From: Vagococcus elongatus
GTDB taxonomy: Bacteria; Bacillota; Bacilli; Lactobacillales; Vagococcaceae
DNA: 64,000 nucleotides
Assembly (NCBI RefSeq): GCF_003987645.1
Contig: NZ_NGKA01000011.1
Location: 35,930-99,929 of the forward strand
Direction: 5' to 3'
Part shown: positions 9,097 to 20,000 of the stretch, piece after piece
Numbering within the stretch: the stretch's first letter is position 1
How the letters are laid out: each line of letters opens with the position of its first letter
The notes under the pieces: generated by a model
What the model was told of the DNA's origin: nothing
Database searches by the model: none
The model's input: the letters and a program-made list of their open reading frames with translations, nothing else
Position numbers and translations under genes: made by a program

Positions 9097-9450
9097 ATGG
9101 CAAATAGACTTAGAAAAAACGATATTCATGTAATGGTTACTGATGAGGAAAAAGAACTTTTTAAAAAGAAGCTTGAAATGAGCAAGTCAAAATCAATGGG
9201 ACATTTTATTAGAAAAAGTGTTCTAGAAGCCCCTATATTTGTGATTGATATGAATATCTTTAGAAAACTACAAACTCTTATAGGAAAGAACTCTAACAAC
9301 CTTAATCAAATTGCAAAGAGAGTAAATAGTACAGGAATAATCTATAGAGAGGATATTGAAGACTTAAAAAAAGAGAATGATGATATCTCAAGGGAAATAA
9401 TTAAAATTCAAAATATCCTGACAAGAAAATATATGAATAAGGCTGATTAA
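9097..9450 (+). CDS. MobC-like relaxosome accessory protein
   Basis: A 117-aa DNA-binding protein of the MobC family that helps the relaxase open oriT. The N-terminal half looks like a ribbon-helix-helix fold. The family hallmark NSNNLNQIAKRVN lies at about 69-81, followed by a C-terminal helix. AAAAGGAGA precedes the ATG. It is read away from the candidate oriT, and its stop lies one base before the relaxase start. This two-gene order (accessory protein, relaxase) is that of Tn1549-like elements. Confidence 0.85.
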   Translation: MANRLRKNDIHVMVTDEEKELFKKKLEMSKSKSMGHFIRKSVLEAPIFVIDMNIFRKLQTLIGKNSNNLNQIAKRVNSTGIIYREDIEDLKKENDDISREIIKIQNILTRKYMNKAD

Positions 9451-9451
9451 A

Positions 9452-10795
9452 ATGGCTATTACAAAGATACATCCCATTAAATCCACTCTCAGCCTTGCAA
9501 TTGATTATATTACTAGCGATGATAAAACTGATGATCAACTATTAATAAGTTCTGTGGGCTGCTCTCCTGCAACTGCCCATCTACAATTTATTAATACAAG
9601 GGAAGTCAATGATACTAGAGGAATAGTTTTGGCTAGACATTTAATACAAAGTTTTGTTCCTGGAGAGGTAAGCCCTGAAAAAGCACACGAGATAGGTCTT
9701 GCTCTGGCCAGAGAAGTTTTAAATGGTGAATATGAATATGTACTAGCTACCCATGTAGACCGTAACCATATTCACAACCATATTATTTTTAATAATGTTA
9801 ATTGGAAAACAGGAAAATGCTATCAATCCAACAAGCGAAGTTACCATAGGATAAGATACCAAAGCGACAAGCTATGCAAGGAAAATAATCTTGTTGTCAT
9901 TGATGAATACTATGAGAAATACAAGGAAAAATATAAAACTAAAGGTAAATCTTATATGGAATATCAGGAGAGAAAGAAAGGTACCTCATGGAAGGCTAGG
10001 CTTCAATTTGATATAGATAGAGCAATTAAGAAAGCTAAAGACTGGGATGATTTTCTTAATCTTATGAAGCAATATGGATATGAAATAAAATATGGAAAAT
10101 ACATTTCTTTTAAAAAAATAGATGGTCAGCAACGTTTTACAAGGGCTATGAGAATAGGGGAAAATTATACTGAGGAAAGATTAAAAGAACGTATCCTAGA
10201 AGAAGTTGGCATGAAAAGCAAACGCACTAAAGCCCCTTTTAAGCCTTTAGATAATGTTATTGATATATGTGATAATGATAAGGTTAAAAGCTCTCCAGGG
10301 TACAAGTATTGGGCAACAAAGCATAATCTTTCTACTATGGCAGATACTATTAACCAGGTTAGAAGTGAGGGTTTTAAAACACGAGAACAACTAGAAAAAG
10401 CTATACATGAAAAAGCTACTGAAGTTCAAAATCTTCTTACAGAAAATAAAGATATAGAAAAACTTATAGAAGCAAAAAAGAAAATTATGGAGAACCGCTA
10501 TACTATAGAACAATATAAAGAAATTTATAAATATGCTAAAAATCACCCTGAAGATAAGGCCTTTATTGATGAATATAACCTTCAACTTATGCTTTATAAA
10601 AAGGCAGTTGCTGAAAGTTTCCAGGACTCCGATGTCCTGCCTACTACCAAACAAATATACGAAGATCTTGAAAAACTTCATACAAAAAAAGAGTCTCTCA
10701 TTGAGAAACTCAATCAATCCCGCCAAGAGCAGGATAGGCTATATCAGTATAAGAAGAACTATGATAATTATTTAGGGAAAGAGGTTGAGAGATAG
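9452..10795 (+). CDS. MOBP-type relaxase (mobilisation nuclease)
   Basis: A 447-aa relaxase that nicks oriT and leads the single strand into the recipient. The N-terminal domain has the candidate catalytic Tyr near position 19 (AIDYITSDDKT) and the three-His metal site ATHVDRNHIHNHIIF at about 108-122. The C-terminal half (about 300-440) is helical and coiled-coil, probably for protein contacts. It lies in the opposite orientation to the rest of the backbone and converges with the CBASS effector gene; the two stop codons are only 15 bp apart. Confidence 0.9.
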   Translation: MAITKIHPIKSTLSLAIDYITSDDKTDDQLLISSVGCSPATAHLQFINTREVNDTRGIVLARHLIQSFVPGEVSPEKAHEIGLALAREVLNGEYEYVLATHVDRNHIHNHIIFNNVNWKTGKCYQSNKRSYHRIRYQSDKLCKENNLVVIDEYYEKYKEKYKTKGKSYMEYQERKKGTSWKARLQFDIDRAIKKAKDWDDFLNLMKQYGYEIKYGKYISFKKIDGQQRFTRAMRIGENYTEERLKERILEEVGMKSKRTKAPFKPLDNVIDICDNDKVKSSPGYKYWATKHNLSTMADTINQVRSEGFKTREQLEKAIHEKATEVQNLLTENKDIEKLIEAKKKIMENRYTIEQYKEIYKYAKNHPEDKAFIDEYNLQLMLYKKAVAESFQDSDVLPTTKQIYEDLEKLHTKKESLIEKLNQSRQEQDRLYQYKKNYDNYLGKEVER

Positions 10796-10810
10796 TAGCT
10801 CTACCTCTTT
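10778..10810. terminator. Probable bidirectional terminator between relaxase and CBASS genes
   Basis: AAAGAGGT (10778-10785) pairs with ACCTCTTT (10803-10810), with a shorter inner pairing GAG/CTC. A run of four T follows on the + strand. It overlaps both convergent gene ends. The T-tract is short, so confidence is modest. Confidence 0.45.
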
Positions 10811-11358
10811 TAAATTGATTTGAAATAAATGTCACCTTTAGTTTCCCTCGTCGTCCAATAAATTCCATGAAATTCATCCTCATTATCAATACAAAGCTTG
10901 CTAGAACCGTATTGCATAGGGTTTTTATCACTAAATTGACTTTTAGGTTGAGTTAAATAAGTATAGTAAAGAACATATTGATTATTCTCTTCTATAAGCT
11001 CACTTGTTATACTATTGCTTATTATTTCATCTGTTTTAATAATAATATTTATATTGGTTAAGGTTTGGGAAATAATTATATCTATATCTTTTTCTCCTGG
11101 AATATTATCATAGTTATATTTTAATAAACCACTATATTCTTTTTTCAGCTTAGGTATTTTTATTAAGGGATTATATCTCCAAATCCATTTTTCATATAAT
11201 AAAACTAATATAGAACTATATCCTGCTGCCTCACCAGCCAATCCTCCGTAATCCCATATGTTTTCAGCACCTTTAAAATATTTTAGTGCTAAGAAAATAA
11301 TAGCACTTATTATTCCTGCCCACTTTAATAAATTATTAATTCTAGACTTCATAGGCAT
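10810..11358 (-). CDS. cap15: CBASS effector, Cap15-like two-TM beta-barrel protein
   Basis: A 182-aa membrane protein: helix 1 at about 12-27, helix 2 at about 38-56, then a beta-rich domain (about 64-182). This is the arrangement of Cap15 (S-2TM-beta) effectors, which bind a cyclic nucleotide through the barrel and then oligomerise to disrupt the inner membrane. Its start overlaps the end of the nucleotidyltransferase gene by 17 bases, as expected for a synthase/effector pair. The assignment rests on topology plus partner gene; the ligand cannot be read. An in-frame ATG two codons later is an alternative start. Confidence 0.75.
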   Translation of the reverse strand: MPMKSRINNLLKWAGIISAIIFLALKYFKGAENIWDYGGLAGEAAGYSSILVLLYEKWIWRYNPLIKIPKLKKEYSGLLKYNYDNIPGEKDIDIIISQTLTNINIIIKTDEIISNSITSELIEENNQYVLYYTYLTQPKSQFSDKNPMQYGSSKLCIDNEDEFHGIYWTTRETKGDIYFKSI

Positions 11359-12298
11359 AGAATCCTTTTAATTCTTCTATAAACCCTTTATAAATATCTC
11401 GCCTATCTGGAGAATCATCACATAATTTTTTTATATTATTTACCTCCATAAAATCAAGAAGACTAAATCTGTTATCATATAAATATTTAACAATATCATC
11501 AAATACATAACAATAAGTAGAGTATTTAGTAAAATATTGATTAGGAATATTCCACAACAAACATTCTACTCCAAAAGAACTTGCTTTTTGAGCATATGAA
11601 TATCCTAAATCTTTCATCTGATATCTTAATTCTTTAGCAACTCTCACCATTTTTTTAAAATAATAATTAGTATCATTATTTTTTTCTACTCCATTTTTTA
11701 TATGTTGTTCTGGATAATTAATTATTTCTTGCCCATTATCTGCTTTAATTAAAATACCACCAATATAATTTTTATCATCAAATCTATAGTCTTGTCTATA
11801 GTCTCTAGAACGCATAGCTGGAACACTATCAGTGTCTTTTCGATATGAGTTTCCATTTATTTTTATAGATTTATTCTTTCTTTCTACATCTTTATCAAAA
11901 TGTTTGATTAAAGCATCTTCAACTTCATCTTTAAAACTTTTAACTCTCGGAGTAGCATTTGTAAATCCATAATCCTCCCCGGACACATTCGGTCTATATT
12001 TAGGTCGAAATGTATCTTCTTGGACTACAGCAATGTCAATATCACTATGTCCTCTCACATTTGTATTATTAGCATAAGACCCTTGTAAAAATAATTTAAT
12101 ATCATATCCACTTAAACTGTCAGTCATTCTTATTTGATATGCTGTAGAAGTTCCATATAAAGTCTCTATTTCATTTTCTTTTAATCCTAAATCACTCAAG
12201 GCTTTTGACACCATTCGTATAGAGTTCTTACATTGATTTTCTTCTGTTTCACTAAGTGGCTTTGCATAATCTCTTAATTGCTCTTCAGTAAAAATCAT
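11342..12298 (-). CDS. CBASS cyclic nucleotide synthase (CD-NTase, cGAS/DncV-like)
   Basis: A 318-aa nucleotidyltransferase that makes a cyclic oligonucleotide alarm signal on phage infection. Residues 73-88 show GSYANN followed by SDIDIAVV: the glycine-serine pair and metal-binding Asp86 and Asp88. A third acidic residue is expected in KDTDSVPAM (Asp157 or Asp155). Length and motifs fit the SMODS/CD-NTase family. It is followed by the Cap15-like effector and preceded at 64 bases by brxL. No Cap2/Cap3 genes are present, so this is a minimal type I CBASS. The clade and product were not determined. Confidence 0.88.
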   Translation of the reverse strand: MIFTEEQLRDYAKPLSETEENQCKNSIRMVSKALSDLGLKENEIETLYGTSTAYQIRMTDSLSGYDIKLFLQGSYANNTNVRGHSDIDIAVVQEDTFRPKYRPNVSGEDYGFTNATPRVKSFKDEVEDALIKHFDKDVERKNKSIKINGNSYRKDTDSVPAMRSRDYRQDYRFDDKNYIGGILIKADNGQEIINYPEQHIKNGVEKNNDTNYYFKKMVRVAKELRYQMKDLGYSYAQKASSFGVECLLWNIPNQYFTKYSTYCYVFDDIVKYLYDNRFSLLDFMEVNNIKKLCDDSPDRRDIYKGFIEELKGFYAYEV

Positions 12299-12362
12299 AA
12301 CTATTAGTAATCTCCTTTCGAATTTAATATTTAAAATTCAACCAACTAATTCTCTTTCTTAA

Positions 12363-14411
12363 TCACTCTACCCCTAAAGCCTTAAAGACGGCATCTTCTG
12401 CACTTTGATATGGTATTATCTGAAATGAACTCATTAAATCAGATGGTACTATTCCAAAATCAACAAAGGATGTACTAGGAATAAGAACTTTCTTTGCTCC
12501 ACTATCTAAAGCTACTTGTAGGCTATCTGCTATTTCCGTAACCTTCATAATACTTCCACCAATGCTTATCTCACCTAGTACAGCTAAATTGTTTATAACA
12601 GGTTTTCCAAGTGCAATTGAACATAGGGCGATTAGTGTAGGAAGAGCTAGTTTCCCAGTCATTCCTATTCCCTGCATATCTTGATAATTTATAATGTAAT
12701 CCTTTGTTGTAGTGCTTATAGTACCACTAATTCTATTTCCATTAGCCTTAAGATAATTAAAAGCTGTATTGCTTGCCTCTTTAGCATCACGATTTGAGCC
12801 AAGTCCTGTTCTTTCAAATTTACCATTGCCAGGAAGCATTTGAGATTCCAACCTGTAACAGCCTATCATTCCATTTCCACCAGTCGCTATAGTATAAACT
12901 TGTCCTGGATTTAATATGCCGTCAGGAATTAACTTATCACTACCCTGCTCAGGAACACCTACATATTTCTCTTCAAAAGTCTCTAAATCTATATATGAAA
13001 AATTAACATCATAAAACTCCATACCACCTATTTTTTTCAGTTGCTCTTTTACTCTTCTTCTCATTTCAAGAGATATGCATAGTATTTCTTCTATATCTTC
13101 TTTTGTAAAATCACCATGAGGATATATCAATTTTAAATAGCCATTAACCATTTTTCTAACAGCTATGGTATCCCTTTGATTTAGGTTTTTACCCAGTCTA
13201 AAATATTTATCCAAACTATCTCCGAATTGATTTTTACGTAGTTCTCTCAAAAATTCTGATAAATAGTCAGTTATAAATCCATAATCATTTGTGAAATGTT
13301 CAGGGCTAAACTTAGGAATCTCCCATCCCGGTATATAACAATGCATTCTATCAAAGAAAGCAGTATCTCTTGCCATCTCTTCAGGAAATGGATCAAACAA
13401 GCTGGAAGTCTTTAAAAGAACATCAACACTTTGATTAATATTTCCTACAAATACCATTGATGCCGATGCTGCTTTTTCTTCCTTCCCTCTAGCAAAAGAA
13501 CCTGATGCCATAAAATCCTTCATAATTTGAATTCCATCTTTATCTTTAAATTTTATACCAGCTACCTCATCAAAAGCTACACAATCCCAAAGGCCTACAA
13601 GTCCAACTTGCTTAGTAGACATATTATAAAAAAGATTAGCTACTGTAGTTTGTCCACCTGATACAAGAATACTGTTAGGAGATATTTCTTTATAGATATG
13701 TGATTTTCCTGTACTTCTTGGCCCCAATTCACATAAATTGAAATTATTCTCAACAAGTGGGATAAGTCTAGTAAGTAAAAGCCACTTTTCCCTTTCTTCT
13801 AGCTCATCTGGCTCCATACCAATAGAACGAAGCATTATATCTATCCACTCATCTTTTGAGAATTTACTCCTTCCTTCCTTAAGTTCATCAATATCTACCT
13901 GAGGCATTTGAATAGGAGTAAGTCTTGTTATATTTATAGGATGCTTACTCTGTTCATTTTCGTCATAATCATAATCAAGTTGAATCATGCACCAAATGCC
14001 CCCACATAAAAGCCTATCATATCTTGTAGGATACTCATCAGGCACCAAGATATTACTAATTCCTAAATTTGAAAATTCAGCCTCGTATTTGTCCCTTCTA
14101 ATATTTAATTTAACTGATACCTTATCAATAATGGAGAAGCTTCCTTTTTCCCTTAGTATAGAAAGAATTTTTTGAGCCTCATCAGGCCTTACAAAATTAT
14201 CTGAAAGTATTTTTTTTACTGTTGTTAAGCCCTTATCTATAACTTCTTCATCATCACTACTACAGTATTGGCCAAGTAAAAATTCAAGAACATACACAGG
14301 AACATTAGCTCCTTCTTTAATTTTTTTAGTTAAGTCTTTGCTTACTATTTTTCCATCAAAATTTTCTCTAAGTTTTTGTTTTATTTCGGCTCTTATATCC
14401 ACTAATTCCAT
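12363..14411 (-). CDS. brxL: BREX protein BrxL (AAA+ with Lon-like domain)
   Basis: A 682-aa protein, the last gene of the type I BREX operon. An N-terminal helical region is followed by an AAA+ domain with Walker A GPRSTGKSH at 230-238. The C-terminal region (about 500-680) aligns by eye with the Lon protease domain (VLGEISIGGSIMKV, GAKKVLIPSTS). The segment that should hold the Lon catalytic Ser reads GMTGKLALPT, and the expected Lys position is not Lys. This copy therefore looks like a non-proteolytic, DNA-acting AAA+ ring. It starts 11 bases after pglZ. It is needed for phage restriction in characterised BREX systems. Confidence 0.9.
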   Translation of the reverse strand: MELVDIRAEIKQKLRENFDGKIVSKDLTKKIKEGANVPVYVLEFLLGQYCSSDDEEVIDKGLTTVKKILSDNFVRPDEAQKILSILREKGSFSIIDKVSVKLNIRRDKYEAEFSNLGISNILVPDEYPTRYDRLLCGGIWCMIQLDYDYDENEQSKHPINITRLTPIQMPQVDIDELKEGRSKFSKDEWIDIMLRSIGMEPDELEEREKWLLLTRLIPLVENNFNLCELGPRSTGKSHIYKEISPNSILVSGGQTTVANLFYNMSTKQVGLVGLWDCVAFDEVAGIKFKDKDGIQIMKDFMASGSFARGKEEKAASASMVFVGNINQSVDVLLKTSSLFDPFPEEMARDTAFFDRMHCYIPGWEIPKFSPEHFTNDYGFITDYLSEFLRELRKNQFGDSLDKYFRLGKNLNQRDTIAVRKMVNGYLKLIYPHGDFTKEDIEEILCISLEMRRRVKEQLKKIGGMEFYDVNFSYIDLETFEEKYVGVPEQGSDKLIPDGILNPGQVYTIATGGNGMIGCYRLESQMLPGNGKFERTGLGSNRDAKEASNTAFNYLKANGNRISGTISTTTKDYIINYQDMQGIGMTGKLALPTLIALCSIALGKPVINNLAVLGEISIGGSIMKVTEIADSLQVALDSGAKKVLIPSTSFVDFGIVPSDLMSSFQIIPYQSAEDAVFKALGVE

Positions 14412-14422
14412 ACTTATCCCCC

Positions 14423-17017
14423 CTAACTAAAGAAATCATATTCCCCTGTAGCGAAAGGAATATCTATAACAAACTCAGTTTTCTTGGGAAGAACCTGTCC
14501 TGATTCTTCAAAAATAATAAGATTATAAGTCTTTTTATTATCATATTTTCCAGCCTTTAAATTAAAGGTCACATTAAATACTCTATCTTGCTCATCATCG
14601 GTATTTTTATCAGCTATAATGCGAACTTCATCAGATACTTTCTCCCCATATTCATTAACAAAATAAAGTAGGAAGTTAGCTGCTTCTCTATTAGTTGAAA
14701 GCATTTCACTTTGATAAAAAGATAAATTGAATATCATATTGCTGATTTTTCTTCCTGTTGATAATATATTTAATTCTACAGGTTTAACATCATATCTGTC
14801 TCTATTCCTCTGATATTCTTTATTGTCACTCCTAAGGTGTTTGTATTTAATTAGAGGGACAACCTTTTCTTGTAGTGAAATTCCACCATGGACAAAGTTG
14901 ATTCCTCCACCTTGTTTTTTAATTCGGATATTATCTTTTGGTGCAAAACCCTTTAAACCTGATTCTTGATCAATAAATTTGATAGGCATTAGAAAGCTTG
15001 GATTGGCAGATTTGTCCATTATGGCATATCTTCTACCATAATCTACTAGGCCATCAAAGCCTTCTTTTGAAATCTTATCATCTTCAGTAAACTCCTCATA
15101 GGTATAGAGGAAACCATGATCTGATGTAATTACAATGTTTATACTTGGAAAATCATTTGCTAGAACTCTAACTAAATTTTTTATCTCTTCTATAGCCTTG
15201 TCACAGGCTGAAAAAACCATTGAATCAGAAGTGTGACTAGATGAATCTATCTGATCATGATATATATAAACAACATCCATGCCTTTTGCTTGCTCTCTTC
15301 TTTCTTCTTTCTTCATATGGATTAAATCATCATATTTGAGTAGTTTAGAGTTCTTATTGGTATTTTGTAGTACTCTTTCTCTGTTTCCCATATCTGTTGA
15401 TTCCCCATTAATAATGACTTTTAGGCTATTATTTCTGATTTCTGTCTTTAAGCCATTATTAGGCAGTAGAGCAGCCATGCCAAAAGGTGTAATTGTTGGA
15501 AAAACAGCTTCCATATTGTCAATTTCTACTTTACATTGCATATCTTGTTTTAATTCTGTAACTAGTTCCTTTGCTACTTCATATCGTAAAGCATCTGATA
15601 TAATTACAAAGGTTCTTGACTTAGCTCTTTTAATATTGTTTTCATAAAAATCTACCTGCTGGTCAACTTCAAGAACCCTTCCATACTCCTCAAGTTCTCT
15701 ACTGCTGATATTAGACCAGTTGGTAAGAAGCTTTTCTAAGAACCAATTTTTATAGATTCCTTCAGCCCTATCCACAGTAAATTTAAATAAATCATCAAGC
15801 TTGTCATTTGAATTTCTAAGACTTTTCTGATATGCTCTCTGAAATTTCCTATAGTAGGTATCCATTAAGTAAAACTTGTCTGTATAGGTCTTCCATAGTC
15901 CTTTTGCACTTGTCATATGAAATGAAGACTGGTTTTTATTATAAAAATCTTTCATTTTACCTATATTATAGATTCCTTCATAGTATGAAGAAAATTCTCC
16001 AAACCAGCTTCCTACTCGTCTTTTTTCAAATATATCTGAAATATCCTCTGGGTCAATAATATCATTTTTAATATTGGTCATTAGTTTTATAAGTATAACT
16101 TCATCAACGCATGGAAAACTTTCATTTTTTTCAAAATCTATAATGTCTAATTTCATTAATCTTTCATCTAGTCGAATCTCTCTTTCTATAATACGAGCGA
16201 GCTTATAGATGTATTTTTCTTCCTTAGCATTTCTAAGCCAATCCTCAACAAATTGAAAGCAGAAGGCTTCATGAGGACTAGATATATAGTCATCTAGGCC
16301 TAAAAAAGCTTCTTTATTTATATTTCTTGATGTAGCAGTAAGAAATATATGGATGGAAAGACTTTTCAGTTTGTTTTCCTCACTTTGATAACCTGTACCT
16401 TGATATACCATTTCCCAAAATCTTTTATCTATCTTATAGTTCACAAAATCCTTGTAAATATGATTATCATCATTTTCAAGTCCAGCCTTCAACACTTCTC
16501 TAATAATGGGTCCTGGTTGCATGTCAGATCCAGCTATACTACTCATAATGGCAAGTTCTAAATGTGCAGAACTTTCAATTCTATTTGCTTTTCCCTTTAC
16601 AAACTCTCTTCTTGCTTTAGCATTAAAATATTTCTTATATTCTTTTACAGACTGCCTTATGGTGATGGTATCAGGTAAATTCATTTCTTTAGTCTGTATA
16701 GACCCTAAGTCTGCCCTAAAATCCTCACTATACCTCATGATATCTCTAATCCAGTTATCTTCAATGTTGTCAAAATAAAATGGGCAATAAACAAGGAAAT
16801 CTGATTCTTGGTCATCAAAAGATAAGAGTTTTTTCACTATAAACTTATTATTCTTGGCCATCTTTAGAACTCTTACGTCTTGAATGCTTATAGTATCAAT
16901 TGCATCTTCAAATTCTCTCTCTTCATCTTTCCAAAAGATAATCCTTCTCTTGTAAAATTCAGGATAAGGTTCTTTAAATCTTTTCTCTAAATCTTTTAAA
17001 ATTTCTTCTAAGTCCAA
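14423..17017 (-). CDS. pglZ: BREX protein PglZ (alkaline-phosphatase fold)
   Basis: An 864-aa core BREX protein. The PglZ domain has VIISDALRYEV near residue 476 and TSDHGFLYTYEE near 634, the metal-binding motifs of the alkaline phosphatase superfamily. The N-terminal half is helical and the last 120 residues are beta-rich. Length matches type I BREX PglZ. It sits 14 bases after pglX and 11 before brxL. It is thought to be a metal-dependent nuclease or phosphatase within the BREX complex; the exact activity is not settled. Confidence 0.93.
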   Translation of the reverse strand: MDLEEILKDLEKRFKEPYPEFYKRRIIFWKDEEREFEDAIDTISIQDVRVLKMAKNNKFIVKKLLSFDDQESDFLVYCPFYFDNIEDNWIRDIMRYSEDFRADLGSIQTKEMNLPDTITIRQSVKEYKKYFNAKARREFVKGKANRIESSAHLELAIMSSIAGSDMQPGPIIREVLKAGLENDDNHIYKDFVNYKIDKRFWEMVYQGTGYQSEENKLKSLSIHIFLTATSRNINKEAFLGLDDYISSPHEAFCFQFVEDWLRNAKEEKYIYKLARIIEREIRLDERLMKLDIIDFEKNESFPCVDEVILIKLMTNIKNDIIDPEDISDIFEKRRVGSWFGEFSSYYEGIYNIGKMKDFYNKNQSSFHMTSAKGLWKTYTDKFYLMDTYYRKFQRAYQKSLRNSNDKLDDLFKFTVDRAEGIYKNWFLEKLLTNWSNISSRELEEYGRVLEVDQQVDFYENNIKRAKSRTFVIISDALRYEVAKELVTELKQDMQCKVEIDNMEAVFPTITPFGMAALLPNNGLKTEIRNNSLKVIINGESTDMGNRERVLQNTNKNSKLLKYDDLIHMKKEERREQAKGMDVVYIYHDQIDSSSHTSDSMVFSACDKAIEEIKNLVRVLANDFPSINIVITSDHGFLYTYEEFTEDDKISKEGFDGLVDYGRRYAIMDKSANPSFLMPIKFIDQESGLKGFAPKDNIRIKKQGGGINFVHGGISLQEKVVPLIKYKHLRSDNKEYQRNRDRYDVKPVELNILSTGRKISNMIFNLSFYQSEMLSTNREAANFLLYFVNEYGEKVSDEVRIIADKNTDDEQDRVFNVTFNLKAGKYDNKKTYNLIIFEESGQVLPKKTEFVIDIPFATGEYDFFS

Positions 17018-17031
17018 AGTCCTTGCCTCCC

Positions 17032-20000
17032 TTACTTAATCTTAGATAAAACATCTTTAAATATTTTATAGTTTTCTTTTACTCCATCATCAAGGTCTAT
17101 ATCTATATAGGAGTCTGCAAGATGCTGGATCTTTTCTTCAAATTGCTGGGATTCAATAATTTTCTTTTTAAATTCATCTGCTCTTTTTTCAAGCTCTATT
17201 TTTCTACTTCCACTAGCCTGGCTAATATTTTCTTCTAGCCTAGCAAGCTCTTGTTTATACCTATCTTGGATTTCAAAAACATAATTTACTCTTATTTTTG
17301 CAAACATATCCTTATCGTATCTGTGAAGGTAGAACAAGCCCCTACAGGCCCCATTTTTGCCAGAGTCATATTGCCAGTAAATAGGTAGATTCCTATACAT
17401 GCTACAATGATCCTTATAAAAATCATTTAAGAAATAATTCCTTATTTTATCCCTGCTTCCAATATTCTGCCCCCCCTTTAGGACAGAAGCTACAAAGTCT
17501 AAGTTTTCATTTATATTTTCTTCACCAAAAATAACTTTCAAAAACTTAACAAATAATTCTACGATATCATCTTCAAAGTACTCCTGATCAGTAAAGGATA
17601 TGATACCGTCTTTGCTTGGTTTGAAAGAGGAGTACTTTGATTGATCAAAATCCCCACCTGCAAAGGCAAGGCCCTCTATATCAAGGGAGTATCTTCCCAT
17701 AAGACAACCTATAAAATAAGATAAGAAGTTTTTGATTACATCTTCTTTTGTTAAAATATATTTATTACCCTTGATATCATCATATATTTCATCCTTAGAA
17801 TCAAAGATTTTGGCTATGGTAATGTTCTTGTCCGATACTTCAGGGGTTAGCTCTTCCTCAAGACCATAGATTTCTATAAATATACGGTTTAGTTTTTCTT
17901 CATTAGCTTTAAGCTTATAGAATTGGGAATTAGCAAATTCCTTATAATGCTCATATGCTCCTTCTAAGTTAGCTATATAAATCTCTTTTCTTTCAGGAAT
18001 TATTCCAATTTCATATAAACTATCATAATAGATTTCCATATATTTATTAAAGTTTGCTAAAGGTAATATTTTAAAATTCCATGAGCTTTCGCAAGTATCC
18101 CAGTCTATTTTGGAGATAGAGATATTTTCTTTTACTAAACTTATGATGATTTCTTTATCTTCTTCACTAGTTATTAGGGGTATGTTTGAGATGTTCCCTA
18201 CCTGAAAATTAAGTGTTGGGTTCAAAACTTTAATTATCTCAAATGATATTTTGCTACATAATAATCCGATTGTATAGTACAGAAGACTTTGACTAGCAAA
18301 TAATGAAGAACCTCCCACATCAAACATAAAGCCAGGTGGAGAATACCTGACTCCAAAGTAGCTAGAACTCACAAATGACCATGTTGCAGATTCTTTGAAT
18401 TGAAGTTGCTTCGCTCTTACAGGAGCACCATTATAATCCATTGGAATGCCATGGAATTTATGGATATCCTGTCCAAGCTTATACCAATTAACAACCAATT
18501 CTTGATTACCATACCATTTTCGAAATCCTCCTCCTTTATTATATGGAAACCATTTCTTGCCTGATTTATTACTATCTACGTTTGAACTACAATTGTCTGT
18601 AAAATCAACTATTGATATTTCTTGCCATGCTCTCACAAATAATGCATTTGAACCCGTATGCATGCCAACTCTTATAGTGCATGAATCACTTAATAACGTT
18701 TTTTTAAAATTCTTAAGAAATTCATCACTAACCCAGTATGCCACTGGCATACCTGGTATTTTAACAAAGTTATCCTTGCTAGCTTCATAAAAATAACTAC
18801 AATTAGGATTTTCTATTGCTTCAAGTACTTTTTCTTTCTGAACCCCCATACCACCTGTAAATTCAGAAAGCCTAAAATAAAGTCCTTTATTGTCTTCATG
18901 ACCATTTTTAAATACAAAGGCACATATAGGTACAGTAGCCTCCTCGAAGGCAGAATACTCCATCTGTATCAGTGTAGAAATGCTTTTATTTTCAATAATA
19001 TACTTCCTTAATTTTTCGTATGATTTAATGAACATCCACACAAAGGGTGTCATAAAGCCTGAATATCCACTTGGTTTACACAGGTCAAAGTTTCTATGTA
19101 TGAATACTGAGAATAAATCTGTTTTATAATCCTTATAGTGTTTATTGACATATTCTTTAAGCTGGCCATTCATCTTGTTTAAATAAGGAGGATTAGTAGC
19201 TACTACATCATATTTCATAGCCATCACCTCAGATACATCAAAAATATTTTTTATTTGTTCTTGAAACTCTATAGCTTGATAGGTAAATAAATCTATCTGT
19301 CCTAAATCAATATCTTCTATAAATCTTCTACAAAGTTCAAAATCGACTTCTTCAACTTTAATAATAGACCCATAGTTCTTTCCATCTTTAAAGTTCGCTA
19401 GTAGCTCTTTTATTGATTCTATAGCTTTTATTCTCTCTTCAGTTGCCAAACTACTACCAAATACTTCAAAGTATTTTTTATCTATATTATTAGACTCTGG
19501 TATAGAGTAAACATGTGGCTTAATACCCTTATTTAAAATTCTTCTACTATAAGAACGAGCTTTCATCATAAGAGAAAAATATGCAAGTTGTCTTGCTCTT
19601 TCGTCAATATCTAAGCCATATAGATTATCACTTAAAATATATTCTGCAGCTTCCCTTTCTCTATATCCGCATTCCTTGTATATCTCTATAAGAACATCAA
19701 ATTCATATAAGAGGAAATGTCCTGAACCAACACAGTTGTCAAGTATCCTTAAATCTTTTGGATCTATTTTTTCATCTATATACTCTATTTCACCATTCTT
19801 TGGCATTACAAAGAATTCTAATTTATCCTTTAAATTACTATCTGGATTTCGTTCAATCCAATATTTACCCAAAGAATTATCAACAATATATCTAACTACC
19901 CAATCAGTGGTAAAGAGTTGTGTTGCTGCAGGTATATCTTCTTTGGCCACATTCCCTTTATAAATATTTATAACTTTATCTTTACGTTCTTCATTATAAT

